Below are positions 7,112 through 12,784 of a stretch of 12,970 nt of DNA, piece by piece. The notes beneath the pieces are model-generated. The model was not told where the DNA came from, searched no databases, and saw only the letters and a program-made list of their open reading frames with translations. This DNA is from Phycisphaerae bacterium. GTDB lineage: Bacteria; Planctomycetota; Phycisphaerae; Sedimentisphaerales; UBA12454. The stretch's first letter is position 1. Each line of letters begins with the position of its first letter. Location: contig JAQTQF010000023.1 in assembly GCA_028712345.1 (NCBI GenBank), positions 1-12,970 on the forward strand, written 5' to 3'. A program made the position numbers and the translations under genes.

Positions 7112-7144
7112 TAGCCAGTAGCCAATAGTCAGTAGTCAATAGTC
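7110..7144 (+). repeat. Five 7-bp tandem repeats (AGTAGCC / ARTAGTC)
   Basis: Units begin at 7110, 7117, 7124, 7131 and 7138: AGTAGCC twice, then AATAGTC, AGTAGTC, AATAGTC. Since 7 is not a multiple of 3, the array puts TAG into every plus frame and TGA into every minus frame. The M48 stop (TAG 7109-7111) and the prenyltransferase stop (TGA, 7131-7129) both touch it. Confidence 0.8.
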
Positions 7145-8067
7145 AGGAATTGTTTGGACTGCAGTAAGATTACGATGAAAAGAGCAATGCAGCCGAATGT
7201 ATGCAGAAGAATAGTTGATTTGCTTAAGTCAGCATAGCCTTTCTGTTCTAATTTTTCGGCATTAGCGTTTTTAAGACATTTTAAGCTTAATATAAATGCT
7301 GTGAGGAAAAATATTATCCCGGGCAATGGTTGTTGGATTAAAAATAAAAGCGACAGAATACATAAAAACATCAAAACGGCTTTGTAAAGCGAGGCCGCTT
7401 TTTTAATTCCCAGTGTTACGACAAGCGTTCTTTTGTTGACGGCTCTGTCAGCGTTGTAATCGGGGAATTCATTTGCGAAAATTACGAGGAATATCAGAAC
7501 AGCAACAATCATTGCAGGCAGAAGAGGGATAAAATCAATTATTCCCGTCTGGATATAATACGCTCCATAGATAGGTAAAATGCCGAATAGAAGGGCGATT
7601 GTGATTTCTCCTGCGGTTCGGTAGCCGAGCTTCAAAGGCGGGGCAGTGTAAAAAAATCCGCCTGCTATTCCGATAATTCCAAGTGCGAGGACGAGCAGGC
7701 TTTTTGTCATTATCAGTATCGCGATTCCCGCTCCTGCGCCGATAGTGAGGAATGTTAATGAGCCGATGAGGACTTCTTTGGGGCTTAGCAGATTGTTCTG
7801 AATCATTCTGCTGCCGCCTGAAAACGGGGTTTTGTTGTCGTTGAGCCAGTCGTTTTTTGAGATATGGTCAAAATAGTCGTTGGCGATATTGGCTCCGAGA
7901 TGGATTGAGACTGTCGCAAACAGGGCAAGAACGGCAAGGATGAAATTACAATCTCCTGTTTGTTTATAGGCGATTGCGGTGCCGAGAATTACAGGCAGAG
8001 CGCTTGCTACACAGAAAGGAGCACGAAGTTCTTTGAGCCACAGAGTAAATTTTCTATTAGTCACCAA
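7129..8067 (-). CDS. UbiA-family prenyltransferase, MenA-like
   Basis: 312 residues, nearly all membrane helices. Two Asp-rich motifs that bind the magnesium diphosphate of the prenyl donor are visible: NDYFDHISKND at 63-73, followed by TPFSGGSRMI, and NEFPDYNADRAVNKRTL at 199-214. The pattern fits the 1,4-dihydroxy-2-naphthoate polyprenyltransferase (MenA) branch, which attaches the isoprenoid tail in menaquinone synthesis, but other UbiA members look alike, so no symbol is given. The start is non-ATG: TTG at 8067 or GTG at 8064. An in-frame stop lies 8 codons upstream, and LWLKELRAPF is the usual N-terminus, so the true start must be near here. The ribosome site is weak. The last codons (TIDY) are written by the 7-bp repeat array. 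Confidence 0.82.
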   Translation of the reverse strand: MVTNRKFTLWLKELRAPFCVASALPVILGTAIAYKQTGDCNFILAVLALFATVSIHLGANIANDYFDHISKNDWLNDNKTPFSGGSRMIQNNLLSPKEVLIGSLTFLTIGAGAGIAILIMTKSLLVLALGIIGIAGGFFYTAPPLKLGYRTAGEITIALLFGILPIYGAYYIQTGIIDFIPLLPAMIVAVLIFLVIFANEFPDYNADRAVNKRTLVVTLGIKKAASLYKAVLMFLCILSLLFLIQQPLPGIIFFLTAFILSLKCLKNANAEKLEQKGYADLSKSTILLHTFGCIALFIVILLQSKQFLTIDY

Positions 8068-8077
8068 GCCACCAAGA
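8062..8077 (+). repeat. CACCAAGM 8-bp tandem repeat at the prenyltransferase start
   Basis: Two 8-bp units, CACCAAGC and CACCAAGA, lie across the TTG/GTG start codons of the prenyltransferase gene. Further left-over motif copies (AGAGGACATAGAGGA, near 8137-8151) close the 86-bp spacer. Such short repeats are common spacer junk in environmental genomes. Confidence 0.55.
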
Positions 8078-8153
8078 CTAAAAAATGTCAGCTATAGAGC
8101 CATCCGGCTTCGTCTTCGACTTCGCCGCGACAGGCAGAGGACATAGAGGAAAA

Positions 8154-8609
8154 TTAATCTTCTTTTAGGATTACTTCATCATATTCAAGCTCGAAGCGGA
8201 GTTTGTGTTTTGCTTCCTGCTGGGCAAGAGAGGCGAAAAGCTCCGCCGCTTCTTTATTCTCGATAAGATGAGCAAGTCTGTCGTAAAGGCCGAAAGATTT
8301 TTTCTCTTTCTGCATCGCCAGAACAAGAGCATCTTTATAACTCATATCCGGTGTCGGTTTGACAGCGACGGTGTACTCGGCAATTTTTAAATCAGCGATA
8401 TTTTCGCCGCCGATTTTGACCTTCTTGCCGGCTTTGGCGTCTTCGAGAAGTTTCCTGTGGTTCTTTTCCTCTTCTGAAAATTCGAGAAAGACCTGCTTCA
8501 TCGTGGGGTTGTCCATCTTGGCGGCAAGGCCGGTGTAGAATTTATGAGCCTCTATTTCATTTTCAATTGCGAAATCCAATATGTCTTCAACGATATTAAA
8601 TTGTTCCAT
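8154..8609 (-). CDS. Ferritin-like/rubrerythrin-type diiron protein
   Basis: 151 residues, a four-helix bundle of the ferritin-like superfamily. Iron ligands are apparent: Glu20 (ENEIEAHKFY), Glu48 and His51 in EEEKNH, Glu102 (KEKKSFGLY), Glu132 and His135 in QQEAKH. The two ExxH motifs set it with rubrerythrin-type carboxylate-bridged diiron proteins. The C-terminal rubredoxin domain (two CxxC knuckles) is absent, so electron supply must come from a separate protein. Members of this group detoxify peroxide or store iron in anaerobes. The ATG has AGGTG 6 bases upstream. The gene stands alone, with its own predicted promoter, and is followed on its strand by the prenyltransferase gene after 86 bp. 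Confidence 0.85.
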   Translation of the reverse strand: MEQFNIVEDILDFAIENEIEAHKFYTGLAAKMDNPTMKQVFLEFSEEEKNHRKLLEDAKAGKKVKIGGENIADLKIAEYTVAVKPTPDMSYKDALVLAMQKEKKSFGLYDRLAHLIENKEAAELFASLAQQEAKHKLRFELEYDEVILKED

Positions 8610-8641
8610 TTGTACACCTGTTAAGGAAGTCCTTTTTGGTC

Positions 8642-8671
8642 ATTATAAAACAATTGCTGCGGGAAGCAATT
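8642..8671 (-). promoter_or_regulatory. Promoter with overlapping dyad for the ferritin-like gene
   Basis: Read on the minus strand, a perfect TATAAT (8647-8642) stands 16 bases after TTGCTT (8669-8664). A 7-bp inverted repeat, AATTGCT (8652-8658) and AGCAATT (8665-8671), covers the -35 box and spacer, as an operator would. The predicted RNA start is about 25 bases before the ATG. Confidence 0.5.
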
Positions 8672-8728
8672 ATTAATTGGGGGTTAGCTGGCAGGGTTCA
8701 GGGTGTAGAAACTAAAAAGTGAAAAAAT

Positions 8729-8775
8729 GGATTCCCGCTTTCGCGGGAATGACAAAGAGTAGCGGGAATGACAAA
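8729..8775 (+). repeat. ATTCCCGC/GCGGGAAT palindromic repeat with extra half copy
   Basis: ATTCCCGC (8731-8738) and GCGGGAAT (8743-8750) form an 8-bp stem around TTTC, followed by GACAAA. The right half, GCGGGAATGACAAA, occurs again at 8762-8775. It resembles the dRS3-type ATTCCC-N8-GGGAAT repeats of Neisseria and many other bacteria. The spurious peptide VIPAKAGI on the other strand is its well-known trace. Confidence 0.8.
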
Positions 8776-8817
8776 ATAACAGGCGAATCTGTATATTCCG
8801 TATCAACTAATACCGCG

Positions 8818-8945
8818 CAAAAGTGAAGATTTTTTTTTGCACTTTTGTTAAAAATAAAAATTTTTTCAAATTTTTTAGTCCATATCTCGCAAGTACTTAC
8901 AAATTTGGCCAAAATTTTTCGGCCAAAAAGTTCGACAAAAAAGCG
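8818..8945. other. AT-rich tract with nested inverted repeats; remaining part of the 8610-9182 gene-free spacer
   Basis: No gene is credible in 8610-9182 apart from the vestigial frame at 9050. This core holds CAAAAGTG (8818-8825) paired with CACTTTTG (8840-8847) around a T9-containing loop, runs of A5-T6 type, AAGTACTT (8891-8898), and TTGGCC (8905-8910) paired with GGCCAA (8921-8926). Long A and T runs in phase suggest bent DNA. I cannot assign it a function; an attachment site, origin-like element or decayed mobile element is possible. Confidence 0.4.
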
Positions 8946-9049
8946 CAGATTTTCAGGTAATACGGAGGGACATGTAAGTTTTGAATTTTGAGTTTTTAGT
9001 GTTGAGTTTTTGAACGCCTGCGGCGGACTTTTTGATGTGGAGAAATTAA

Positions 9050-9112
9050 ATGGCTTTCGATTTTACAGGGGAAAAGGCAACCACGGATTACGCGGATTAC
9101 ACGGATTATTAA
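9050..9112 (+). pseudogene. Vestigial 20-codon frame, likely 5' remnant of a phage gene
   Basis: ATG at 9050, preceded by GGAG with 7-base spacing, codes for MAFDFTGEKATT and then runs into a 9-bp repeat and a TAA at 9110. The first six codons give MAFDFT as in the portal gene (9183), differing at three third positions only. The following TGEKAT resembles the MCP start MAFTGKAT, and the leader GGAGAAATTAA resembles GGAGAAATAAAA before that gene. I read it as the beginning of a lost structural gene cut by repeat insertion; a functional 20-residue peptide is less likely. Confidence 0.45.
9082..9108 (+). repeat. Three 9-bp tandem repeats (CRCGGATTA)
   Basis: CACGGATTA, CGCGGATTA and CACGGATTA lie head to tail. 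This is the widespread CCACGGATTACACGGATTA spacer repeat; its antisense reading gives the false peptide IRVIRVIRG. It closes the vestigial frame at 9050. Confidence 0.75.
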
Positions 9113-9182
9113 AGAATAATAGCCATGAATAAACATAGAGAATTTCAGGATAACAAATTGAATATTGCAAAGGAGCAATTTT

Positions 9183-10721
9183 ATGGCGTTTGATTTTACG
9201 GATTTCAAAAGCAAAGAACTAAACCCTGATTTTGTTGACTGGCTCGTCGATGAGCAGTGGGTCGATATGCAGACTCATTTCGGCAAACTCTGGGACTATT
9301 ATCAGAATCCAATGTACTCGACGAGCGGCCTGTCGGCGGCTGATGCGAAACTTAATGAATCGGCCCGGCTTTATGTTCAGGCTCAGGAAATGGGACTGCC
9401 GGCGAGAATCACGGGTATAAAAAGAAGCGAAACAGGCGGACTGCTGGGCGGAAGAGCTGTTGCCGACATTGAAAGAAAAGAAGTTGTCATTGAAAACGAT
9501 ATTGGCTGGCGAATCAACGCGATGGTCGATTTTCTTTTCGGCAAAGGCGTCGATATTGTCTGCAAGGCGGAAGATAAAAACAGACGAGTTGAGATTGACA
9601 GAATTTTAAAACAGATTTTTTCCTCCAACGGCGGGGTCAGGTTCTTTCAGGATATGGCAGTGCTCGGAGCGGTTTATGGTTTTGTGGATTGTATCGTTAG
9701 GCCGGGAGAAAAAATTATTGAATTTTCGTCTATGACCCCCAACATAAAGTTGGGGGCTTCTGGTTCTGTTAAACAGGCGATGGAACTTGCCGGCGATTGC
9801 GTTTTGGAATTAATTGAAGCTCCAAGAGCACTGCCAATTCTTGATGAAAGAGATTTCAGGAAAATCAATTTTTACATTCAGCATTTTATCGAACAGAAAA
9901 ATGAAACGGCGAGTGAAGGAAGTTTTTTTCGCAGACTGCTGGGCGGCAGGGGTATCTCGACGGCGAGACAGTCGGCGGCGGTAACGGAGATAATCGCACC
10001 GGAGGTTTGGCAGAGATATGAAGAAAAGCAGCTCATCGCTGAAGGGCCTAATATTATGGGTGTCGTGCCGGTGGTGCATATTCAGAATATCGCTCAGCCT
10101 TTGTATTACGAGGGTATCAGTGATGTTGAAAGTCTGGTGCCGCTTCAGGATGAATTGAATACCCGTCTTAGCGACAGGGCAAGCAGGATAACTTTTCAGG
10201 CGTTTAAGATGTACCTTGCCAAAGGTATTGAAGGCGTTGAGAACAGAGCGGTTGCTCCAGGCAGGATGTGGTGTACGGATAATCCTGAGGCGAGCGTTGA
10301 ACAATTCGGGGGCGATGCGGCGATGCCGAGCGAAGATTCGCACATCGACCAGATACGAGAAGCTTTGGACAAGACAAGCGGCGTTACGCCGGTAGTCGCC
10401 GGGGTGCTGAAGGACAAAATCGGAAATCTTACCAGCGGAGTTGCGTTAAAGATGACTCTTATGGGAATGCTCGCAAAGACCGACAGAAAACGATTTGCTT
10501 ATAGTCAGGGACTGAAAGAAATTGCCGCGATGATTATGCATATGCTTGATGTTTCGGGTATTTATCCGAATACAAAAGACGAGAGAAATTTTGATGTTAT
10601 TTTTCCAAGTCCTCTGCCGGAGAATACGCTTGAGAAGCTCAATGAAGCAAAATTGAAACAGGAACTTGGAGTGCCCAAAGAGACGGTGTTGAGAGAACTT
10701 GGATATGAAATGAATTCTTAA
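9183..10721 (+). CDS. Phage portal protein (SPP1 gp6-like)
   Basis: The start is the ATG at 9183, with AGGAG 7 bases upstream; an in-frame TTG at 9165 would only add six residues inside the leader. The 512-residue product has portal features: helical N-terminal third with VVIENDIGWRINAMVDFLFGKGVDI (wing entry), a central VPVVHIQNI strand followed by SDVESLVPLQDELNTRLSDRASRI (the stem and crown helix region), and a C-terminal SGVALKMTLMGMLAKTDRKR helix. Portal proteins form the dodecameric ring at one capsid vertex through which DNA passes. The gene is first in the phage cassette and is followed by a scaffold-like gene. A large terminase gene normally lies directly before a portal gene, and none is here. 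Residues 191-198 come from a palindromic repeat. Family is good, subfamily less sure. Confidence 0.8.
   Translation: MAFDFTDFKSKELNPDFVDWLVDEQWVDMQTHFGKLWDYYQNPMYSTSGLSAADAKLNESARLYVQAQEMGLPARITGIKRSETGGLLGGRAVADIERKEVVIENDIGWRINAMVDFLFGKGVDIVCKAEDKNRRVEIDRILKQIFSSNGGVRFFQDMAVLGAVYGFVDCIVRPGEKIIEFSSMTPNIKLGASGSVKQAMELAGDCVLELIEAPRALPILDERDFRKINFYIQHFIEQKNETASEGSFFRRLLGGRGISTARQSAAVTEIIAPEVWQRYEEKQLIAEGPNIMGVVPVVHIQNIAQPLYYEGISDVESLVPLQDELNTRLSDRASRITFQAFKMYLAKGIEGVENRAVAPGRMWCTDNPEASVEQFGGDAAMPSEDSHIDQIREALDKTSGVTPVVAGVLKDKIGNLTSGVALKMTLMGMLAKTDRKRFAYSQGLKEIAAMIMHMLDVSGIYPNTKDERNFDVIFPSPLPENTLEKLNEAKLKQELGVPKETVLRELGYEMNS
9736..9758 (+). repeat. Palindromic repeat inside the portal coding sequence
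   Basis: CCCCCAAC (9736-9743) pairs with GTTGGGGG (9749-9756) around ATAAA and is followed by CT, the same layout as the spacer copy at 389. It is read in frame as TPNIKLGA (portal residues 191-198) with no stop. Confidence 0.65.
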
Positions 10722-10725
10722 AATG

Positions 10726-10751
10726 CGTCGCCGTGCCGGCGACAGCTAAAC
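10726..10751 (+). repeat. Palindromic repeat, GCTAAAC family, copy 2
   Basis: CGTCGCCGTGCCGGCGAC followed by AGCTAAAC, starting five bases after the portal stop codon. It equals the copy at 354-379 except for one base (A for G before GCTAAAC). It lies in the 72-bp spacer between portal and scaffold genes. Confidence 0.8.
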
Positions 10752-10793
10752 AGGATAACAATATAAAACCGTATCAAGAGAAAGGTTTTAAGA

Positions 10794-11309
10794 ATGAGTC
10801 AGATTGACGCAGAAAAAAATCAGAGTTCAGAAGAACAAGAACGAGGCGAAAAGCTTGTTGATGTAGGCGAGGCAATTCGCTATCGCAAAAGGGCGCAGAG
10901 CGCCGAGCAGAAACAGACGATGCTTGAACAGGAGCTTAATCAGAGCAGAGGCGAAATTGAAAGACTCAACAGGAGTCTTTCGGAGATGACGATTGAACGG
11001 CAGCTGATAGAAAAACTCGTCGCATCAGGCGTGCGAGACCTTGAGGCGGCTGTGATTATCGGCAAAGCAAGACTTGAAGCTGATAAGCAGCTTACCGCCG
11101 GCGATATTGTCGGACAACTGAAGAAGGAAAAGAGCTATCTGTTTTCAGACAGTAACTTTTCCGCTACGGCAGGAGTAAAGACAAGCGGAGTCAAAGACAG
11201 GCTGTCTGGTACAGCCGGTGCGCTTGAACGGACGGCTAAAAAGGCCTGCAAAACCGGCTCAAGAGCGGACCTGCAGGAGTATCTGCGGGAAAGAAGAAAT
11301 TTTGTTTAG
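10794..11309 (+). CDS. Scaffold-like phage protein (coiled coil)
   Basis: 171 residues, charged and without Cys-rich or membrane parts apart from one cysteine near residue 148. Residues 28-75 form a long heptad-rich helix (AIRYRKRAQSAEQKQTMLEQELNQ, then EIERLNRSLSEM), a coiled coil as in capsid scaffolds. The rest is a short helical segment (LIEKLVASGVRDLEAAVIIG) and a basic C-terminus (LQEYLRERRNFV), fitting a capsid-binding tail. Position between portal and major capsid protein genes is the classical scaffold position. Scaffolds direct procapsid assembly and are then released or cleaved. Shine-Dalgarno is AAAGG 8 bases before the ATG. I assign the role from position and architecture; I do not recognise a named family. 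Confidence 0.6.
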   Translation: MSQIDAEKNQSSEEQERGEKLVDVGEAIRYRKRAQSAEQKQTMLEQELNQSRGEIERLNRSLSEMTIERQLIEKLVASGVRDLEAAVIIGKARLEADKQLTAGDIVGQLKKEKSYLFSDSNFSATAGVKTSGVKDRLSGTAGALERTAKKACKTGSRADLQEYLRERRNFV

Positions 11310-11317
11310 AAAATCGT

Positions 11318-11343
11318 GGATTCCCGCGAAAGCGGGAATGACA
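11318..11343 (+). repeat. ATTCCCGC/GCGGGAAT palindromic repeat, second copy
   Basis: GG, then ATTCCCGC (11320-11327) pairing with GCGGGAAT (11332-11339) around GAAA, then GACA. Same stem and orientation as the copy at 8731, with the loop inverted (TTTC there). It starts 9 bases after the scaffold gene stop and could act as a processing or stop hairpin. Confidence 0.8.
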
Positions 11344-11348
11344 TTAGA

Positions 11349-11378
11349 GATTGCCGCGGTCTTCGGCCTCGCAATGAC
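11349..11378 (+). repeat. GATTGC...GCAATGACG spacer repeat
   Basis: ATTGC (11350-11354) and GCAAT (11371-11375) are inverted around a C/G-rich middle. The layout GATTGCC-N-CTCGCAATGACG is a common spacer repeat type in environmental bacteria. It abuts the ATTCCCGC repeat on its left and the GCTAAAC repeat on its right. Confidence 0.55.
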
Positions 11379-11379
11379 G

Positions 11380-11406
11380 CGTTACCGGTACCGGCTACGG
11401 CTAAAC
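11380..11406 (+). repeat. Palindromic repeat, GCTAAAC family, diverged copy 3
   Basis: CGTTACCGGTACCGGCTACG followed by GCTAAAC corresponds to the copies at 354 and 10726 with several base changes and one inserted base. The tail ends 25 bases before the capsid gene ATG. Confidence 0.6.
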
Positions 11407-11431
11407 CAACTATTTAAATGGAGAAATAAAA

Positions 11432-12277
11432 ATGGCATTTACGGGAAAAGCGACTTATTCGGCAGGGAGTAGTCTGCCTGAAATCGCTGAAGATGTATCG
11501 GATATTATTGGGATTATATCGCCGGTCGAAGTTCCTTTGCTTGACGCGCTCGGCGACCCATTGAGGCAGGCACAGAGCACATATCACGAATGGCTTGAAG
11601 ATTCGCTTGTGCCTAACAAGGATACAATCAGCGACAGTTCGATAAGTGACCCTGACGGCGAGACCAGTTTTGATGTTGCCAACGGAGATAGATTCAGAAC
11701 AGGCGACCAGATTCAGGTTTCCGGCTCAGGAGAGCTGATGCTGGTAACCGATGTGAGCGGCGGTACTATTACTGTTGTTCGCGGCTATGCTGGCACAACG
11801 GCTGAGAATATCGCAGACGGTCAGGTAATTAACATTCTCGGCAACGCTGCTCTGGAAGGCGGAGATAAACCTGCTGCCAGGTTTACCAACCGGATTCGCT
11901 GCGGCAATTACGCTCAGATATTCACTGCTGCCGTTGAGGTGAGCGGGACGAATATTGCCGCAAGTCATCTTGGTATTTCCGATGAGATGGATTATCAGAA
12001 ATCCGAGAGACTGCGTGAGCTGGTTCGCGACCTTGAGAATACCGTTATCAATGGCGGTCCGCCTTCGGCTAATCCGCAAGGCTCGGCGTCCGTTCGCAGG
12101 AGTATGAAGGGAATTATCCCGCATATTTCGACGAATGTTTACCGGACGGGCGATTCAGGTTTTCCGACGGGTACTGATTTGACCGAAGAGATGATTAACT
12201 ATGTTCTTCGTCAGATTTGGGAAAACAGCAGCGGCAATGTTGACCTGATTGTTGTCGGCGGATATCAGAAGCGGTAA
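11432..12277 (+). CDS. Major capsid protein, SU10/DUF5309 family, apparently C-terminally shortened
   Basis: 281 residues. The family pattern is clear: early region VEVPLLDALGDP then EWLEDSLV (34-60), a beta-rich insert at 68-135 (FRTGDQIQV, ELMLVTDVSGGTITVVRGY, GTTAENIADGQVINILG), then EGGDKPAARFTNRIRCGNYAQIFTAAVEVSGT (142-173) and helix MDYQKSERLRELVRDLENTV. This is the SU10-type major capsid protein, HK97 fold, the shell subunit of tailed phages. It stops at IVVGGYQKR (273-281), where relatives, as I recall them, run on for several more strands that complete the A-domain. The following 42 bases hold no remainder of it in any frame. The start is supported by GGAGAAATAAAA before the ATG. Lost strands would likely block shell assembly, so the gene may be decaying or changed in role. 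Confidence 0.75.
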   Translation: MAFTGKATYSAGSSLPEIAEDVSDIIGIISPVEVPLLDALGDPLRQAQSTYHEWLEDSLVPNKDTISDSSISDPDGETSFDVANGDRFRTGDQIQVSGSGELMLVTDVSGGTITVVRGYAGTTAENIADGQVINILGNAALEGGDKPAARFTNRIRCGNYAQIFTAAVEVSGTNIAASHLGISDEMDYQKSERLRELVRDLENTVINGGPPSANPQGSASVRRSMKGIIPHISTNVYRTGDSGFPTGTDLTEEMINYVLRQIWENSSGNVDLIVVGGYQKR

Positions 12278-12319
12278 ATTAATTTTAAAAGCAGAATAAT
12301 TTTTTAAGAGGTTTAGAAA

Positions 12320-12778
12320 ATGGCAGAGATTTATCCATCCGACAATGAGCTTTTGAATATCGTAAGCGACGATGAGACCGGCGTAGAGTACATCACGACC
12401 GGCAAGGCGCCTTACTATCTGGAATTTCGCAAGCTGCTTTACAGGCTGCTTCTGGCTGCAAAGCTGGCAAACGATTTACGGGTATTTGATGAAGGCGGTT
12501 TAGACATCGGCGTAAAGAGCGGCAAATTCTGGATTGGGACAACGGTTGTAAATTATGCAGGTTCGAGCGGCAATACTCTGGCGGACGACAAGAGCAATAT
12601 CTATGTCTATCTTGATTCGCAGGGCAGTCTTGTCATAGATGAATATGCCGGATTTCCCGATATGGCGACAAATCCTCATTTAAGATTGGCAGTTGTAACG
12701 ACAAGCGGCGGTGATATTGTGTCAATTACGGACGCAAGAGGTTATCACAATTTTTATATTCCCGTTCAGGGGGCATAG
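12320..12778 (+). CDS. Phage fibre/appendage-like structural protein (uncertain)
   Basis: 152 residues. The sequence starts helical (SDNELLNIV, then FRKLLYRLLLAAKLANDL at 36-53) and then turns into beta strands: GLDIGVKSGKFWIGTTVVNYAGSSGNTL, SNIYVYLDSQGSLVIDEYAGFP, HLRLAVVTTSGGDIVSITDARG. The run of short strands with Gly turns and the YVYLD / LA-V-T-GG-I-SI-DARG ending are typical of the beta-sandwich bases of tail fibres and tail-side proteins. Shine-Dalgarno AAGAGG is 8 bases upstream. It lies directly between the capsid gene and a beta-helix-like gene with a 6-base gap, so the two are likely co-translated. I do not recognise a named family; the head-to-tail genes that usually follow the capsid gene are absent here. 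Confidence 0.55.
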   Translation: MAEIYPSDNELLNIVSDDETGVEYITTGKAPYYLEFRKLLYRLLLAAKLANDLRVFDEGGLDIGVKSGKFWIGTTVVNYAGSSGNTLADDKSNIYVYLDSQGSLVIDEYAGFPDMATNPHLRLAVVTTSGGDIVSITDARGYHNFYIPVQGA

Positions 12779-12784
12779 CAAAAA

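Noticed and set aside
8712..8912. 66-codon minus-strand frame
   Set aside because: It contains the repeat-derived peptide VIPAKAGI and a Lys/Phe-rich stretch from A/T runs; no ribosome site; a product of the spacer repeat.
7110..9108. Repeats considered as a CRISPR array
   Set aside because: Units are 7 to 9 bp and directly joined or isolated, without spacers of regular length and without cas genes.
9165..9182. Upstream TTG start of the portal gene
   Set aside because: The extra codons lie in and around the AGGAG site that serves the ATG at 9183.
8996..9214. 72-codon minus-strand frame with IRVIRVIRG
   Set aside because: The peptide is the antisense of the CACGGATTA tandem repeat, and the frame overlaps the portal start.
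9810..10343. 177-codon frame antisense to the portal gene
   Set aside because: It has no ribosome site or family match and shadows a well-supported portal gene.
11218..11472. 84-codon plus frame with WIPAKAGMT
   Set aside because: It runs from inside the scaffold gene through the repeat stack; composition and the repeat peptide mark it as false.
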